64,000 nucleotides of DNA from contig CM059563.1 in assembly GCA_030386875.1 (NCBI GenBank), positions 17,998,001-18,062,000 of the forward strand. The letters run 5' to 3'. Positions 25,036-36,601 of this stretch are shown in pieces (position 1 is the first letter of the stretch; the number at the start of each line of letters is the position of its first letter). The notes beneath the pieces are model-generated. The model saw nothing but the letters and a program-made list of their open reading frames with translations. It was not told the DNA's origin and ran no database searches. The DNA comes from Morinoia aosen. Lineage: Eukaryota; Arthropoda; Malacostraca; Amphipoda; Talitridae. The translations under genes and the position numbers were made by a program.

Positions 25036-25296
25036 ACCAATAGTATTGATCAATTAAATGCAATAAATCATTGGATTCAAAATTTGTACCGATCAAACAG
25101 TAATAGGTCAATAAGAGCACCATAATAGGCAGCATTTTTCCGAGCTAATTGTGTCAACAAAATTGAAGAAAAATAAAAAATAAATTTATTGATTAGTTAC
25201 CTAAAAGTTTAAATGTTTATTGAAAACAAAAACAGTTTGACTTTGATAGAGAATTGACTGAAGAACTGACGCTTCTATATTCTATATTCATTGTCA

Positions 25297-25590
25297 TGAG
25301 TGATGTTGCTGTCTCTGATGTTGCTGTCACTGATGCTGTCACTGATGTTGCTGTCACTGATGTTGCTGTCACTGATGTTGCTGTCACTGATGTTGCTGCC
25401 GCTGAGTTTGCTGTCACTGATGTTGCTGTCACTGATGTTGCTGCCGCTGAGTTTGCTGTCACTGATGTTGCTGTCACTGATGTTGCTGCCGCTGAGTTTG
25501 CTGTCACTGATGTTGCTGTCACTGATGTTGCTGTCACTGATGTTGCTGTCACTGATGTTGCTGTCACTGATATTGCATCCTCTGAGCAAC
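25297..25590. repeat. 15-bp minisatellite with 45-bp higher-order unit
   Basis: The basic unit is GATGTTGCTGTCACT, about 19 copies. The variant GCCGCTGAGTTTGCT appears every third unit in the middle of the array, defining a 45-bp super-unit repeated three times. Reading frames stay open on both strands (for example a VAVTD pentapeptide); no gene context was found. Confidence 0.95.
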
Positions 25591-27284
25591 ACGCAGTGCG
25601 AATGTCGTTTCTCACGTTTCGCAAGTCGCGTCAGAGTCGTGGTAGACTTAGGTCGTCGTAAACTTAAGTCGTTGTAGACTTAAGTCGTCGTTACAATACA
25701 GTTGGTTGCGTTGATTCTTCAAAGTGTTTCTGCTAAGCTAAACATTATAACGAAGACAAGTCGACACAGAAAACATTACGCTGAACCACAGCGATGACGT
25801 AAATTGTTTGAAAATTCTGCGACGGAGTGACATTATCCAGAGCGAAATCGTGTGTCTGGCTTAAGTGCTGGTCCAAGAAGCGCCCGCAATGCTTGCTGCG
25901 ATGTAAAGAAAACACGTTGTGTTGCTCACGCAAAAAACGTCACAATTTGATTCTGAATCATTTGCGATGGCGAATATCAGACACGTGTTGCGTCAGATTT
26001 TAAAGCTTATACGGAAATCGGAATCGGAAAAATGAATCCAAAATTTGAACCTCAATCCCAAATCCGGATTTACGACAGCACAATATCACGCGGAAGATTT
26101 CTGTCAGCGCTCTTCGACGTCCGGCCGGCGATGCGACATCGCTGCTGACGCCGATACTCTGATGCTTTCTATGATTCCTTGGCGGCCGAATCTTGACGAC
26201 GTTATGTTTCAGTGGTCTGCTCCGATATTTTATTCCAGCCTTAGAAAATGTTTTTTTCCCTCCAAGTAATTATTTACGAATGTTCTTTCCTTGTTATTTA
26301 CACTGAGTAATTGTACTTGTATATCTTTACATTGTTATTCACACAAAGTTATTATTTCTGAATACCTTCACATAATTTTTACAGCAAAGTAGTCTTCACT
26401 GCATACCGTTGCATAGTTATTTGCACTCTGGACGTGTTAGAATACCTACTATTTCTGTCAATTTTCATATCAAATCGGTGCCAAAAGTTTCTTCATCTCC
26501 ATAACACAGCACCTGTGCTCGTGTCTCAATATTGAGTGTTATTAACAGCAAGCATCGCACACATCACTTGAATATCTCTGTTTACTCCTGTAGAAAAAAA
26601 TAGCGTTCCTATTGTAACAAATTTCTATCCTCTCGGTCTTAACAACTCAAAATCTTTATGCTACACTTCAGCTAAAGAATTAAATTGTATTTACCTCTCT
26701 TTACTTGCGCAGAAAAAAATAACGTTTGTACTGATACGAATTTCTCTTCTCTCAGTCTTCGCAGCTCAAAATCTTCAAATTGCATTTCTGGAAAAAATAC
26801 TCGTGTGAATTTTGTGATTACTTTCAAGCTTCCCACACGTAGCTCTGCTACGTGTGGGAAGCAATCTTCAAGTTTGTGTTAAAACTAAGAACCCAAAAGC
26901 GGCTAACCAGTAACCGATTATCTCCCGGATATTTCCGATAACATTACATGAGTCAGAGATGGTGTAATACAGTTCAGATTCTGCAGGGGTGACTTTAAAT
27001 GCACGCACGCATACCTGGACAATTTAGCGACTTCGGTGGTAAAACTCTGTACATACAATGATAATAAAAAAAAGACAGTCTGAATAATTGCACACAAAAT
27101 AAATATCATGAGTTTGAAATCTTTTCTTTCCAGCGTTCAAAAATCTTGCGGTAATCCTGGACAAACGCCCTCGCGCGGGCGTCTGGACAAGACTCGGGCA
27201 TCGTTAGTCATCCGCAATCTCGCGGTCGATTGCGGTGAGCGATTTTTTGGCGACGGTATCAGAGATGGATGGAGTTGGTGGCTG
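25591..27284. other. No gene recognised; one perfect short hairpin inside
   Basis: A short GACTTAAGTCGTCGT-type repeat occupies 25640-25700. Two similar segments near 26575-26640 and 26690-26770 (GAAAAAAATA followed by ACG or GCG and TTTCTCTTC-like text) suggest a diverged duplication of about 115 bp. Nothing resembling an exon was seen. Confidence 0.4.
26828..26862. repeat. Perfect 15-bp hairpin
   Basis: GCTTCCCACACGTAG at 26828-26842 and its exact reverse complement at 26848-26862 are separated by the 5-nt loop CTCTG. No U-tract or snoRNA-type box is adjacent. Confidence 0.85.
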
Positions 27285-27640
27285 AAAACTGTGAAGCCAT
27301 TATTGTGTATCTTGACTACAGCATCGTCACTCTGAGGTTATTACCACAGATTCTTTGTGACGGAAGCTATTATTGTGTATCTCTACTACAGCGTCGTCGC
27401 TTTGTGGTTATTACCACAGATTCTTTCCGACGGAAGCTATTATTGTGTATCTTAACTACAGCACCGTCGCTTTGTGGTTATTACCACAGATTCTTTTGCG
27501 ATGGAAGCTATTATTGCGTTTCTTGACTCCAGCATCGTCGCTCTGAGGTTATTCAAACAGATTCTTTGAAACAGAGGCAACTACTGTGCGAATTGGCTTC
27601 AGCGCAGTCGTCGTGGCATTCACTCTGTAGATTCTTTGTG
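27285..27640. repeat. 70-bp minisatellite, about 5 copies
   Basis: Units share GGAAGCTATTATTGTGTATC, a CTACAGCATCGTCGCT segment and GGTTATTACCACAGATTCTT. The last one or two units are strongly decayed. Confidence 0.8.
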
Positions 27641-29663
27641 ACTGTTTCTCAGTAACAAATTTTTGACCTCTGACTTTTTAACTTATATGTATTCGAATCT
27701 ACTGTTCGCGGGTACACCACTGGGGTTATTTTTGGGTCTTTCCAAGAGTGGAGTCTTTGTGAATACTAAAAACATAAACGCAATTACAAACACAGAGAAA
27801 GTACAGTTGTAGAATCGAGTAATTATTGAAAATAATTACAAGAAATAAATTAAGATTTTTAACACCTCAAATGGATAGAAGAAGAACCTTTAGTGCCTAA
27901 GAGTAAAGCAGTCACTCGCGGAAATTTACATTGTCCAAGAGTTTTCCGTCACGACTTAGCATGGCCAGAAAGACACCAAGGCTTCACAGAAACCACAGCA
28001 AAAAAGCTCCGGTCTGCCAGGAGTCTGCCCAGCACGCAGTTACTTGGAAGTCGTTGGCGACGGTCACACTAATCAGAGGAAAACGCGCCCACGCCCCAAC
28101 ACCGCTGAACTTGACCTTCTTGCACCCGTTTTTCACTATGCACATTTGGGGTGGTTAACTGTGCTAAAATCTGAGGGTTTGATGGCTGGCGGTTTGAGAC
28201 GTAAGCATGTGGGAGGCATTGGGGTTAGAGAGACAATGGAGGAACGAGGGGATGGGGTATGGGGTGAGGTGGGTGAGGAGAGCCAAGAATGTCCAAGAGG
28301 ATGGGAGGAAGGGGGCCGGTGCCCGCCCACGCCGCATGTTGTCGACGTCACCACAGACGAACTGGAGGGAAAGTCATTCTTGCGTCGCCGGCTCGAAATC
28401 CTCGAATTTTTCGTCGAAAAGTTACTTGTGGCAGAATACAAAGAAACAATCCTACACAGCAAAAGTTCATGGGAGTCACAAGCACAATGACTTTGTCTAA
28501 GCCTCAAGGTATCAAATGAAAATGTTTAGACCCAGCTTCCACTTTTAGTAGATGAGGAAAGCGGAGAATTTCTTCAAACACAATAGAGATATTGCAGTAA
28601 TTGAAAAATCTACTCTTCACAAAAATAAAACAGGGTCAATTAACGACCTTACGACGACCTTAAGAATTCTCATCAATAATTTCACGCTACTCTTAGTACA
28701 CAGACCAGTTTAATCAAAGAATTGCCCCTATAAAATGTAAAAATACCACTAAAAATATAGAAACGAAAAACTAACAAAATAAGTTGTTTTACTCAAAAAA
28801 TCGTCAGCATTTTGAAGGCAAGCTCCAGTATCATTTTTACAAAATACGAAGTATGATAAATACAGCAAACGAATGCAGTCACAAACGATACGAAGTATTA
28901 AACTTCTACTTGTCAAATTAAAATTTCAAAAAGCTTAAACGCGTTTATTAGTTGAAGGGTATAGGACTTCAGTATGTTGCTTGAAATCACATGTTAAATC
29001 TTTATGATATAAGAGATATGAGTGAGTTAAAATCTCAATCGCTAGATGAACTATCGATTTTCTTCAAAAGTGATGGGCATCACACTGTTTCGCACGGCTG
29101 TCTATCACTGGATGAAGAAGAGGATTCACTAATTTGGTATTACGAAAACCCCTTCAGTCAGTGGTTTCTTGATCTAGCGTCCATATTACGTAACTTCATT
29201 CCAGGGTAGGCCAACTTGAATTGCGAAAACTATATTAATATATATATAAACGAAGAGTGCAATGAACCCTGGGATGAAGTCCTTGTGCTCAGAAACAAAC
29301 TAATTTTTGTTTATCGGTTTGACACGTAAACTTCCGCAATGGAATCAATATCAGAATAATACCTTCAATCTACGTGCTAATTTTTCGAACAGGGAACGAA
29401 AGTACAGCATAGTTCAATGCAGGCATTTTTCACACCAAGAAGATTATTAAACTCAAAAAAATTTCTAGCCAGAAAAAAGTTAATTTGCGTGCTCATTAAA
29501 TGATTTCGCATTAAGGCTTTCCTCGAGGCTTTTGCAATGCCCTGATCCTCACCACATGAGGTGGGGGTGCAGCTGCACGCAAGATTGGGGATGCAAGCTC
29601 TAAGAAGAAAATAATTTTACAAGGCGAATCATGCCAAAATCACACTCTCCGTGTACATCATTG
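27641..29663. other. No gene recognised; two open frames of uncertain meaning
   Basis: A 148-codon plus frame at 28044-28490 is G-rich and shows no domain or splice context. A 72-codon plus frame at 28991-29209 is acidic (contains SLDEEEDSLIWYYENPFSQW) and looks more protein-like but is unassigned. Its end (ACTTCATTCCAGGGT, about 29191) pairs with ACCCTGGGATGAAGT near 29267, a 15-bp inverted repeat. Confidence 0.3.
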
Positions 29664-29830
29664 AAGAAAGAAAGAAAAATCGTTTATTTCCAAAAAATTT
29701 GATCAATATAAAAGTCCTTAATTAATAGATAAACCATAATCATTAAAGGTGTACTAATATACAAACCATACGAAGCTTATTAGACAAACTATACGATGCG
29801 TTCTTGTAGACTAACCATGTCGGTGCTAAT
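29664..29830. repeat. Interspersed repeat with about 26-bp internal units, copy 1
   Basis: A GAAAGAAAGAAAAATCGTTT head is followed by decayed units such as TAATATACAAACCATACGAA. The same order (GAAAGAAAAACGTTTATTTT, then units of TAATAGACAAACCATACG) occurs at 34372-34560, so this is a dispersed family. Confidence 0.6.
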
Positions 29831-29839
29831 TAGCGGGGG

Positions 29840-30200
29840 TAATTATGTTATTGATAGAAACAATCAAAATATTATCTCTTGGATATTTTATACACAAAAC
29901 GATGGCTGACAACTTATAAATAATTTACATACTATTAGAGAATTCTTCTGAATTCCTTCGTCATAAGTTGAAACGAAAAAAGAAAAGACAAAAAACGCTT
30001 TACAAAAACAGACTGAGACACCGTTAAAATTGTAAATGATTATCAAGTAGTGACAGAAGGTTAGTTAAAAGTAATTTGTAAAAATCATCGAGCAGCGCGC
30101 TCACCTAGAAACCTGTAAATCAACATACACGAAGAATGAAATTCATAGCTTGGTCGTCATACGGACAGGAACACGATTTGTTTGCGTATCATAAGCGCTA
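29840..30200. repeat. Diverged duplication, copy A
   Basis: Shares ordered similarity with 30430-30790, about 590 bp downstream: GAGA/GATAGAAACAAnCAAAATAT, a GGATATTT-TATAC segment, an AACGAAA-AGA-GACA segment, AnAACnGACTGnnACACCG, and a terminal GTCGTnnTACGnA segment before a TTTGTTT. Function unknown. Confidence 0.6.
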
Positions 30201-30429
30201 ATTGCCGTTTATTTCATTCGTCTATTTATATTTTTCACTTTGTCTATTCACAGAAACGCCTCTGGGGTAGCGATAAATCTAGTTTTAAAACAGTTTGCAC
30301 GTAAAATAAATTAATTTACGTGATTTTCAAGTTATTTCTGAAAAATCGCTTACTGTTTATTGGAAGCAAAATTTTCGTAGGATAAAAGGTCCTTTAATGG
30401 ATGAACGAACCATGCGAGTGCGATAGCCT

Positions 30430-30790
30430 TACCGAAGTTAATTAAGTCATTGAGAGAAACAAACAAAATATATTCTCTGGGATATTTCATACAGGGCAAG
30501 AAGACTGAAAATTTCTAAATACTGCTAGAGAGGTCTTTCTCTGGGATGTCCTTCTCTACAAGTGAAAACGAAAGATGAAAGACATGAAAGCGTTCTACCG
30601 AAACCGACTGGAACACCGGCTTAAATGATTTCAAAGTAGTGAGACAAGCTTGCCAAAAGTAATACATAAAAAAATACAACACAACACGCACAGCTAGATG
30701 CATGTAAACAAACACACACATAAATGAATTTTAGCGCTTGTTCGTCGTACGAATAATAAGATAATTTGTTTATAAATCCTATGCTCAGAT
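30430..30790. repeat. Diverged duplication, copy B
   Basis: Partner of 29840-30200. A minus-strand open frame of 68 codons (30515-30721) lies within it but is not conserved as an open frame in copy A, arguing against coding. Confidence 0.6.
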
Positions 30791-32361
30791 TAAGTTCTTT
30801 GTTCGGCTTGTATGGTCCAAATTACCATATCATTTCTTGCACTCTAGGATATATTATGGCAACTCTATCTATGTTTTTAATTCCACATATTGCTCCAATT
30901 ATGTTGTGTATGTCACGATAGCCGTTGTAGAACAATCGTTTTTATGTTTCTGACTCAGGTAGACTGTTTTATGCCACTATTATTAGCATGAAAATATCCT
31001 AAATTCGTTGCGTGATAGAAGACATTTTTTTCGAGTCCCGTGATTTGAATACTAGTATATACGTAGGAGCGAAAATATAGTTCTGAAAGCATTATTTCAA
31101 TCCACCCGTTTTACTTTTAACAAATTCCTAATATCGCAAGTCCCTGAGCTTCGTACACTAAATGTAAGTGTGTACTAAAAAATATTTTCAACAAAGCATT
31201 GTTACCGTAATTTTTTCTCTTTTATTATTGTAATTAAACATATAATCAAATCTATATTAAGCAACATTAGGAATACATTGCTCTCAATCATTTATTCCGA
31301 CTAGTGACATGGATATTACGATAGTCATATTTGTGTAGCATTAAGTATCCTAACTTTAAGATATTTCAAAAACCAAAAAGGAGTTTACTGTATCATCTAT
31401 ATTGTAAATAATTTTTTTTCCTTTTCTTTCTTTTTCAATTAAATGCATGTACGTGGTTGATCCTAGTGAGAGTTTGGAAGCACTGCCTCCAGTTTAGAGC
31501 TGGACAGAAACTGAACTCCTCCACTGCCTACATGAAAAGCGATATGAAGTAGAAATTCTCCTCAAAACCTAATTCTACTCATTGAAATAAATCATTGAAA
31601 TAAATCATTGAAATAAATCTATCTTAAAAGTAATAGGTGACTTAAAATGGAGTTTGATGCAGCAGAAAACAAATCAACAAAACTTCAGTTCAGATTCACT
31701 CATCAGTAAAGCCTTTTGTCTTTAATTAAGTTCTCTACCGGCATCAACATAGTGTATATTAATTAGGATATTCATAATTTGCTTATCTTTTAATATTGTA
31801 GAGGGACAAGCGACGATTTATGTTGTCTAATGTTTTTCATCTTTATTTTGGTAATTTTTGTGTCTATACATCGTATTACCCCCTAGCTAAACTAAACCTA
31901 AAAATCTTCATACATGTGTTTTTCTTAAGCTTATCTATGAAACAATGTCAATACTATGCTAAACAATACGTAAAAAAACTTAATGAATCGAACCAGCAAA
32001 ATATTTCGTACGTCTGACACCATACTCCAGAGTTCACCGTTGGAAACGAATTGAGTTACGACGAGAGAATTTGTCGTAAACATTGCGCTGAGCAAAGGTC
32101 GATCATTATTTTTGCAGCGATTTGGCCTCTTATAAGAACTTATTTCATTTTAAACATTGACAAAATATTATTTAGTTTCTTTCGTTAACATAGTTTTAGT
32201 CTGGCTACGGATTCTAGTGCTTACTCTACTCCTTACACGCGCACAAGACTAAATTATTTAGTGATTTTACGTGCAACTTACCGGCATTCCATATTCTTAC
32301 CAGATAAAGAGTGCGTGTTTTTGATAGTTTATATTTTGTATTCCAATTTAAACTAATTTCT
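30791..32361. other. No gene recognised
   Basis: AT-rich sequence without arrays or exons. A short triplication of AATCATTGAAATAA occurs near 31578-31618. Confidence 0.4.
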
Positions 32362-33044
32362 GGTCAATATTGAGTTTAATGTTGTCAACGAATTTCATAA
32401 TTTTGTAGGTATAGACAGGTAATATAGTCAATTTTAAGACGTTTTACAAGAATGACAATGTGCCCGGGAATGCTTAGTTTTTGAGTTATTTAAGTTTGAA
32501 GTTATACGAACGGCGCTCCTGAATGGCCTTATTTGCGAAAAAACAGTCATTGTTTTTGCAGTGAAAACGGAAGCTAACCTCTATTACAAACGTAAAGAGG
32601 TTGGGTCGTGAGGGGTAGCAACAGTTCTTTTAGTGAAAATTATAAATAAAGGTTTCTAGTGACGTTTGTTTACATCGACTGGAAGATGGCTGCCGCCATG
32701 GGCGCCGCCATTTTGGTGCCGATGTAAACAAGATTGCGATCGTCACCCTAACGGGTGGGTTAGAAGCTTTATTTATACTTTTCACTAAAAGAACTGTGGC
32801 TACCCCTCACGACCCAACCTCTTTACGTTTGTAATAGGAGGTTAGCTTCCGTTATTGATTAAAATACGCTAGCCGCGCGCGCTTCCATGGCGCGCACAAG
32901 CCAGCTTGAAAGTTGAATAATTCAAAAATAACGCATCACCGGGCAGAATGTCATTCTTGTAAAACGTCTTAAAATTGACTATATTTCCTATCTATACCTA
33001 CAAAATTATGAAATTGGTTGACAACATTAAACTCAATATTGACC
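32362..33044. mobile_element. Foldback element A with about 200-bp inverted arms
   Basis: The left arm from 32362 (GGTCAATATTGAGTTTAATG) is repeated in inverse orientation ending at 33044 (CATTAAACTCAATATTGACC). Similarity continues inward through GACGTTTTACAAGAATGACA and, further in, AACAGTTCTTTTAGTGAAAA. The centre (about 32667-32728) is itself a palindrome with GTTTACATCGAC, AAGATGGCTGCCGCCATGG and GCCGCCATTTTGG. No protein is encoded, so it would be non-autonomous. Confidence 0.85.
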
Positions 33045-34061
33045 TAATTTCTTCTATTACGTCAACACTGACCGTGCAGAAACTTGAGAAGTCGGATACA
33101 TTTTGCTTTGAAGGTAAATGTGCAGGAGAGGACCATAATCGTTTTTCCACTTTTTGGTGCCTAAACATAGTTAATTAGGGTAATTCATCAAATATCGAAC
33201 TGAACTGATTATCGAACAACTTTGAAAATATGCGCGTAATAAATTTCGTAAGCACCCAAACTTGCACAGTGCCGGTGATCTTACATCTAAAACTCCTATT
33301 TTAGTGATAAGAACTCATTTCTGTGAGCTGCAAACTGCTACCAGCGGTTGCGAACGCATTTTCTGTACAACCCTTACAAATTGGTCATATTTTTTCACTT
33401 GAAAAATCTTACGCACCTCGGGAAAATTGCGACGATTTAACTGTTGTTGTGCCAACGTCAGCCCCCCGTCATAACTAGAGAGTAGTGTTGTCAAATGATG
33501 TTCTGTTGCTGTATTTTTTTCTTTCCCGCTAAAAACTTGATAATTATTCCATGTTCGACATTCAGTTCCTATTTCATGTCAGTATTAAATACTGAACAAA
33601 GGTGTTCGAATCAAAATTTCTTAAAAATCATGAATTTATGCCTCGAACAAGGCTTTTCAATTCTTAATTCTTTTAAATAACTGATTCGATCTATTGAACG
33701 CCTGTTTCATTTCCTTAAAATATTGTATTAACGCTTGATAATAACAATGAATAGTTGAAGATGGCGACCAATCAGCTGCTGGTGTTCCAAGGCCCTCAAG
33801 ATCATCAATGATTCGTCTGGCTACATTTACTGATGATCAATCCCTTGCCAAGAAAATTGATGCAAGCATCAATAATAATTCATTGACGCGTGCTCTACAC
33901 TCTACTCCAAAAAAGGTCACACAGGTTGATGATCACAATGATGGTTCAACAAGCACTGCAAATGAAACTTCGACATCATATTCAAATTTTGATAACTCTC
34001 CATTCAAATGCTTCCTGAAAATAAGTAATGAGACAGTCATTTTAAACAAACAAACAAAACA
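33045..34061. other. No assigned gene; coding-like open frame at 33808
   Basis: A plus frame from ATG 33808 runs about 85 codons before entering the SINE at 34062. Its composition is ordinary for a soluble protein (contains DDQSLAKKIDASINNNSLTR), and a second ATG at 33761 in another frame gives a short MATNQLLVFQGPQDHQ peptide. Possibly a decayed gene or retrocopy; no family recognised. Confidence 0.3.
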
Positions 34062-34340
34062 AACATCGGCATCTTTGGGATGCTTTATTTCCAATCGAGC
34101 CTGATACAAATGATCTTAAGCATTGGTTTTTCAAATGTCTTATAACTAACACTATATATAGGACACCATGACGGTTCCCCAGTAAAGTCGGTACCCATTT
34201 CCGACACCTGGGTCGAGTGGGGTATTGTGCTTGAGCTTTCCCTCATACCCAACGGGGAAAATCGCAGCGCCAGCGCCGGGATACGAACCCGCGACTCCAA
34301 CATACAAGTCCGATCCCTTAACCGCTGTGCCACCGTGAGC
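34062..34340 (-). mobile_element. tRNA-derived SINE, copy A
   Basis: Read on the minus strand it starts GCTCACGGTGGCACAGCGG and has a pol III A-box-like TGGCACAGCGGTTAAGGG and B-box GGTTCGTATCCC, then an unrelated body and a 3' end with AATAAAGCATCCCAAAGATG. It aligns over about 280 bp with 52462-52738. An A/C-rich AAACAAACAAAC stretch borders the 3' end. Confidence 0.85.
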
Positions 34341-34371
34341 ACTTCCAAGAAAATCCAGTGCACCAAAGAAA

Positions 34372-34560
34372 AAAAGAATGAAAGAAAAACGTTTATTTTC
34401 CAAGTGGCCACATGAGGTGTATAAATAGATAGACCATACGAGGCATATTAATGGACAAAATATACGAGGCGTACTAATAGACAAACCATACGTGGCGTAC
34501 TAATAGTCTAACAAAAGTTCCATACGAAGAGAACTAATTGACAAACCATCCTGTTCGAAT
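34372..34560. repeat. Interspersed repeat with about 26-bp units, copy 2
   Basis: Follows the SINE by about 30 bp. GAAAGAAAAACGTTTATTTT is followed by four to five units of TAATAGACAAACCATACGAG. Related to 29664-29830. Confidence 0.6.
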
Positions 34561-35149
34561 CAAAATTCTTGTTCGATTCATGTTCGATATTGATGAAATT
34601 ATGTTACTAAAGAATTCGATTTTTAGAACAATAAATACATTTCAATAATCTACGTTGTCTTTCAAGCGACATCACAGAACAAGAAAGCAACTGTTCAAGA
34701 ATAACCTTGAGGCCCGCAAGAGTTATTCAGAGTAAAAGTTACCAATTTATGAAGGTTGTTTCTAGACACACGTGGTTTCTGTTCGATATTTGATGAATTA
34801 CCCTAGATTGAAATAAACAAGTTTTCTTCTATGCACTTTCCATCTGAAATGAGTATTTTACAAATTATAGCGGTACAGTACGTTTGGGTGCTTTGTAATT
34901 CATTATTTGCCGGCCCCAGGGAGCCTGAACTCGCTTCTAAGATCTTTTAGTTAATAACACAATAACTAGAAATTATCACCCATAAATAACGAATTATAGC
35001 GGTATGTTGACTTTTATCTTAGATGGCAGGAATGCGCTTGAGCGTTTGAGCGTCTCGGAAGGGAGCGTCCATTGCAGTATTGCCATACGACATGCTTGAT
35101 AAATTACTCCCTGCTTCAAACACTGGAGTTGCGGTAACTAATTGGTCAA

Positions 35150-35570
35150 TGCTGGGTTTAATTCAATCATGGAAATTGAAAATTCCGTTTCAAAGAATCA
35201 CCAAAAGAACACATTTAAAAACATTTTACAAGTATGACATTCTGCTCATTGATGCGTTATTTTCGAGTTATTGTACTTTGAAGTTATAGGAGCGTCGTTC
35301 ATGAAATGGCTTTTTCACGTGAAAGGACAGGATGTTCCAACAACGCAGCAAGCGCGCCAAGTGGAATTTATTTAATAACCAAAGCTAACCCTCTATTATA
35401 AATGTAAACAGGTTGGGTTGTGAGGGGGAGCCACAGTTCTTCTAGTGAAAATTATAAATAAAGGGTCTAACCCACCCATTAGGATGACGTCTGCAATTGT
35501 GTTTACATCAGCTCCAAGATGGCGGCCACCCGGTACGGTTGCCGCCATCTTCAGAAATAGTTTTTAATAC
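35150..35570. mobile_element. Foldback-family arm, truncated or rearranged
   Basis: Contains arm sequence in the orientation of the foldback right arm (ACATTTTACAAGTATGACAT, GATGCGTTATTTTCGAGTTA) followed by the inner GCCACAGTTCTTCTAGTGAA and a core with CCAAGATGGCGGCC facing GCCGCCATCTTC. The matching outer arm is not intact, and element B starts about 40 bp downstream. Confidence 0.6.
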
Positions 35571-35609
35571 TCTAACGTATTGTTTTCCAGAACACCGAGG
35601 ATGGATTTT

Positions 35610-36293
35610 GGTCAAATTTTACTTTAATGTTGTCAACAATTTTCATAATTTCGTTGCTATAGATAAGTATTATAGTCAATTTCAAGACTTTTACATGAAT
35701 GACAATGTGCTTGCAAATGCTTAGTTTTCGAGTTATTTAAGTTTAAAGTTATACACACGACGCTCCTGAATGGCCTTTTTTGCCCAAAAGCATTCATTGT
35801 TTTTGCCATAGAAACTGAAGCTAACCCCCTATTACAAACATAAGGAGGTTGGGCCGAGAGGGGTAGCCACAGTTCTTTTAGTGAAAAGTATAAATAAAAG
35901 TTCCTAGTGACGTCCGTTTACATCGACTCCAAGATGGCTGCCGCTATCTTGGGTACTGGGTGGCGCCATGGTGGCAGCCACCTTGGATTTGATGTAAACG
36001 GACATCACTAGAAACCTTTATTTATAATTTTCACTAAAAGAACTGTGGCTATCCCTCACGACCCAACCTCTTTACGTTTGTAATAAGGGATTAGCTTCCG
36101 TTATTAACTAAATTATGCTAGGCGCGCACGCTTCCCTGGCGCGCACAAGCCAAGTTCAAAGTTGATTAATTCTAAAATAACGCATCAGCGAGCAGAATGT
36201 CATTCTTGTAAAACATTCTTAAACGTGTTCCTTTATTGATTCTTTGCAAGAAAATTATGAAAATCGTTGACAACATTAAAGTAAAATTTGACC
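35610..36293. mobile_element. Foldback element B
   Basis: Left end GGTCAAATTTTACTTTAATG is mirrored by CATTAAAGTAAAATTTGACC ending at 36293. Inner arm blocks GCTAACC, GGTAGCCACAGTTCTTTTAG and GTTTACATC appear in inverse order on the right. The core has CCAAGATGGCTGCCGC facing GCAGCCACCTTGG. Same family as 32362-33044. It ends about 250 bp before the first visible exon of the MALSU1-like gene. Confidence 0.85.
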
Positions 36294-36601
36294 TGGATTT
36301 TTCATGATCCAAAACGTTGGTTATATACCATGATTTTCTTAGCTATGTTTGTTTTCCTTTTAATCCTAAAAGTAAAATTTCCTAGAAATCATACAATTTC
36401 ATCTATCTTATGTCAGAGCCTTGCAACTGCTCTGTTGTATCTTTGTTGGGAAGTTGACTAATCCGTATTCAGTATTTTGTGTTCATTCTACCGTAATGTT
36501 AACCATGTCTTTTAACTATCTCTAATTTTGCTCTGTTTCAGATTGTTCTATTGATCTTTGATGTGCTAAGGAAAGAAAAGAAGATAAATTATTCTTTAAA
36601 A

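Noticed and set aside
24100-25135. Overlapping open frames of 265-328 codons on both strands
   Set aside because: They are generated by the 14-bp repeat, which has no stop in any frame; no start context, splice site or non-repetitive domain.
25217-25677. Four 105-135-codon frames
   Set aside because: 15-bp repeat artefacts; all frames open in parallel.
28044-28490. 148-codon plus frame and its opposite-strand partner
   Set aside because: G/A-rich composition opens both strands; no recognisable family.
34262-34340. Possible genuine tRNA gene (A and B boxes on the minus strand)
   Set aside because: No complete cloverleaf is evident, and the same head with the same 200-bp body recurs at 52462-52738, so it is a SINE.
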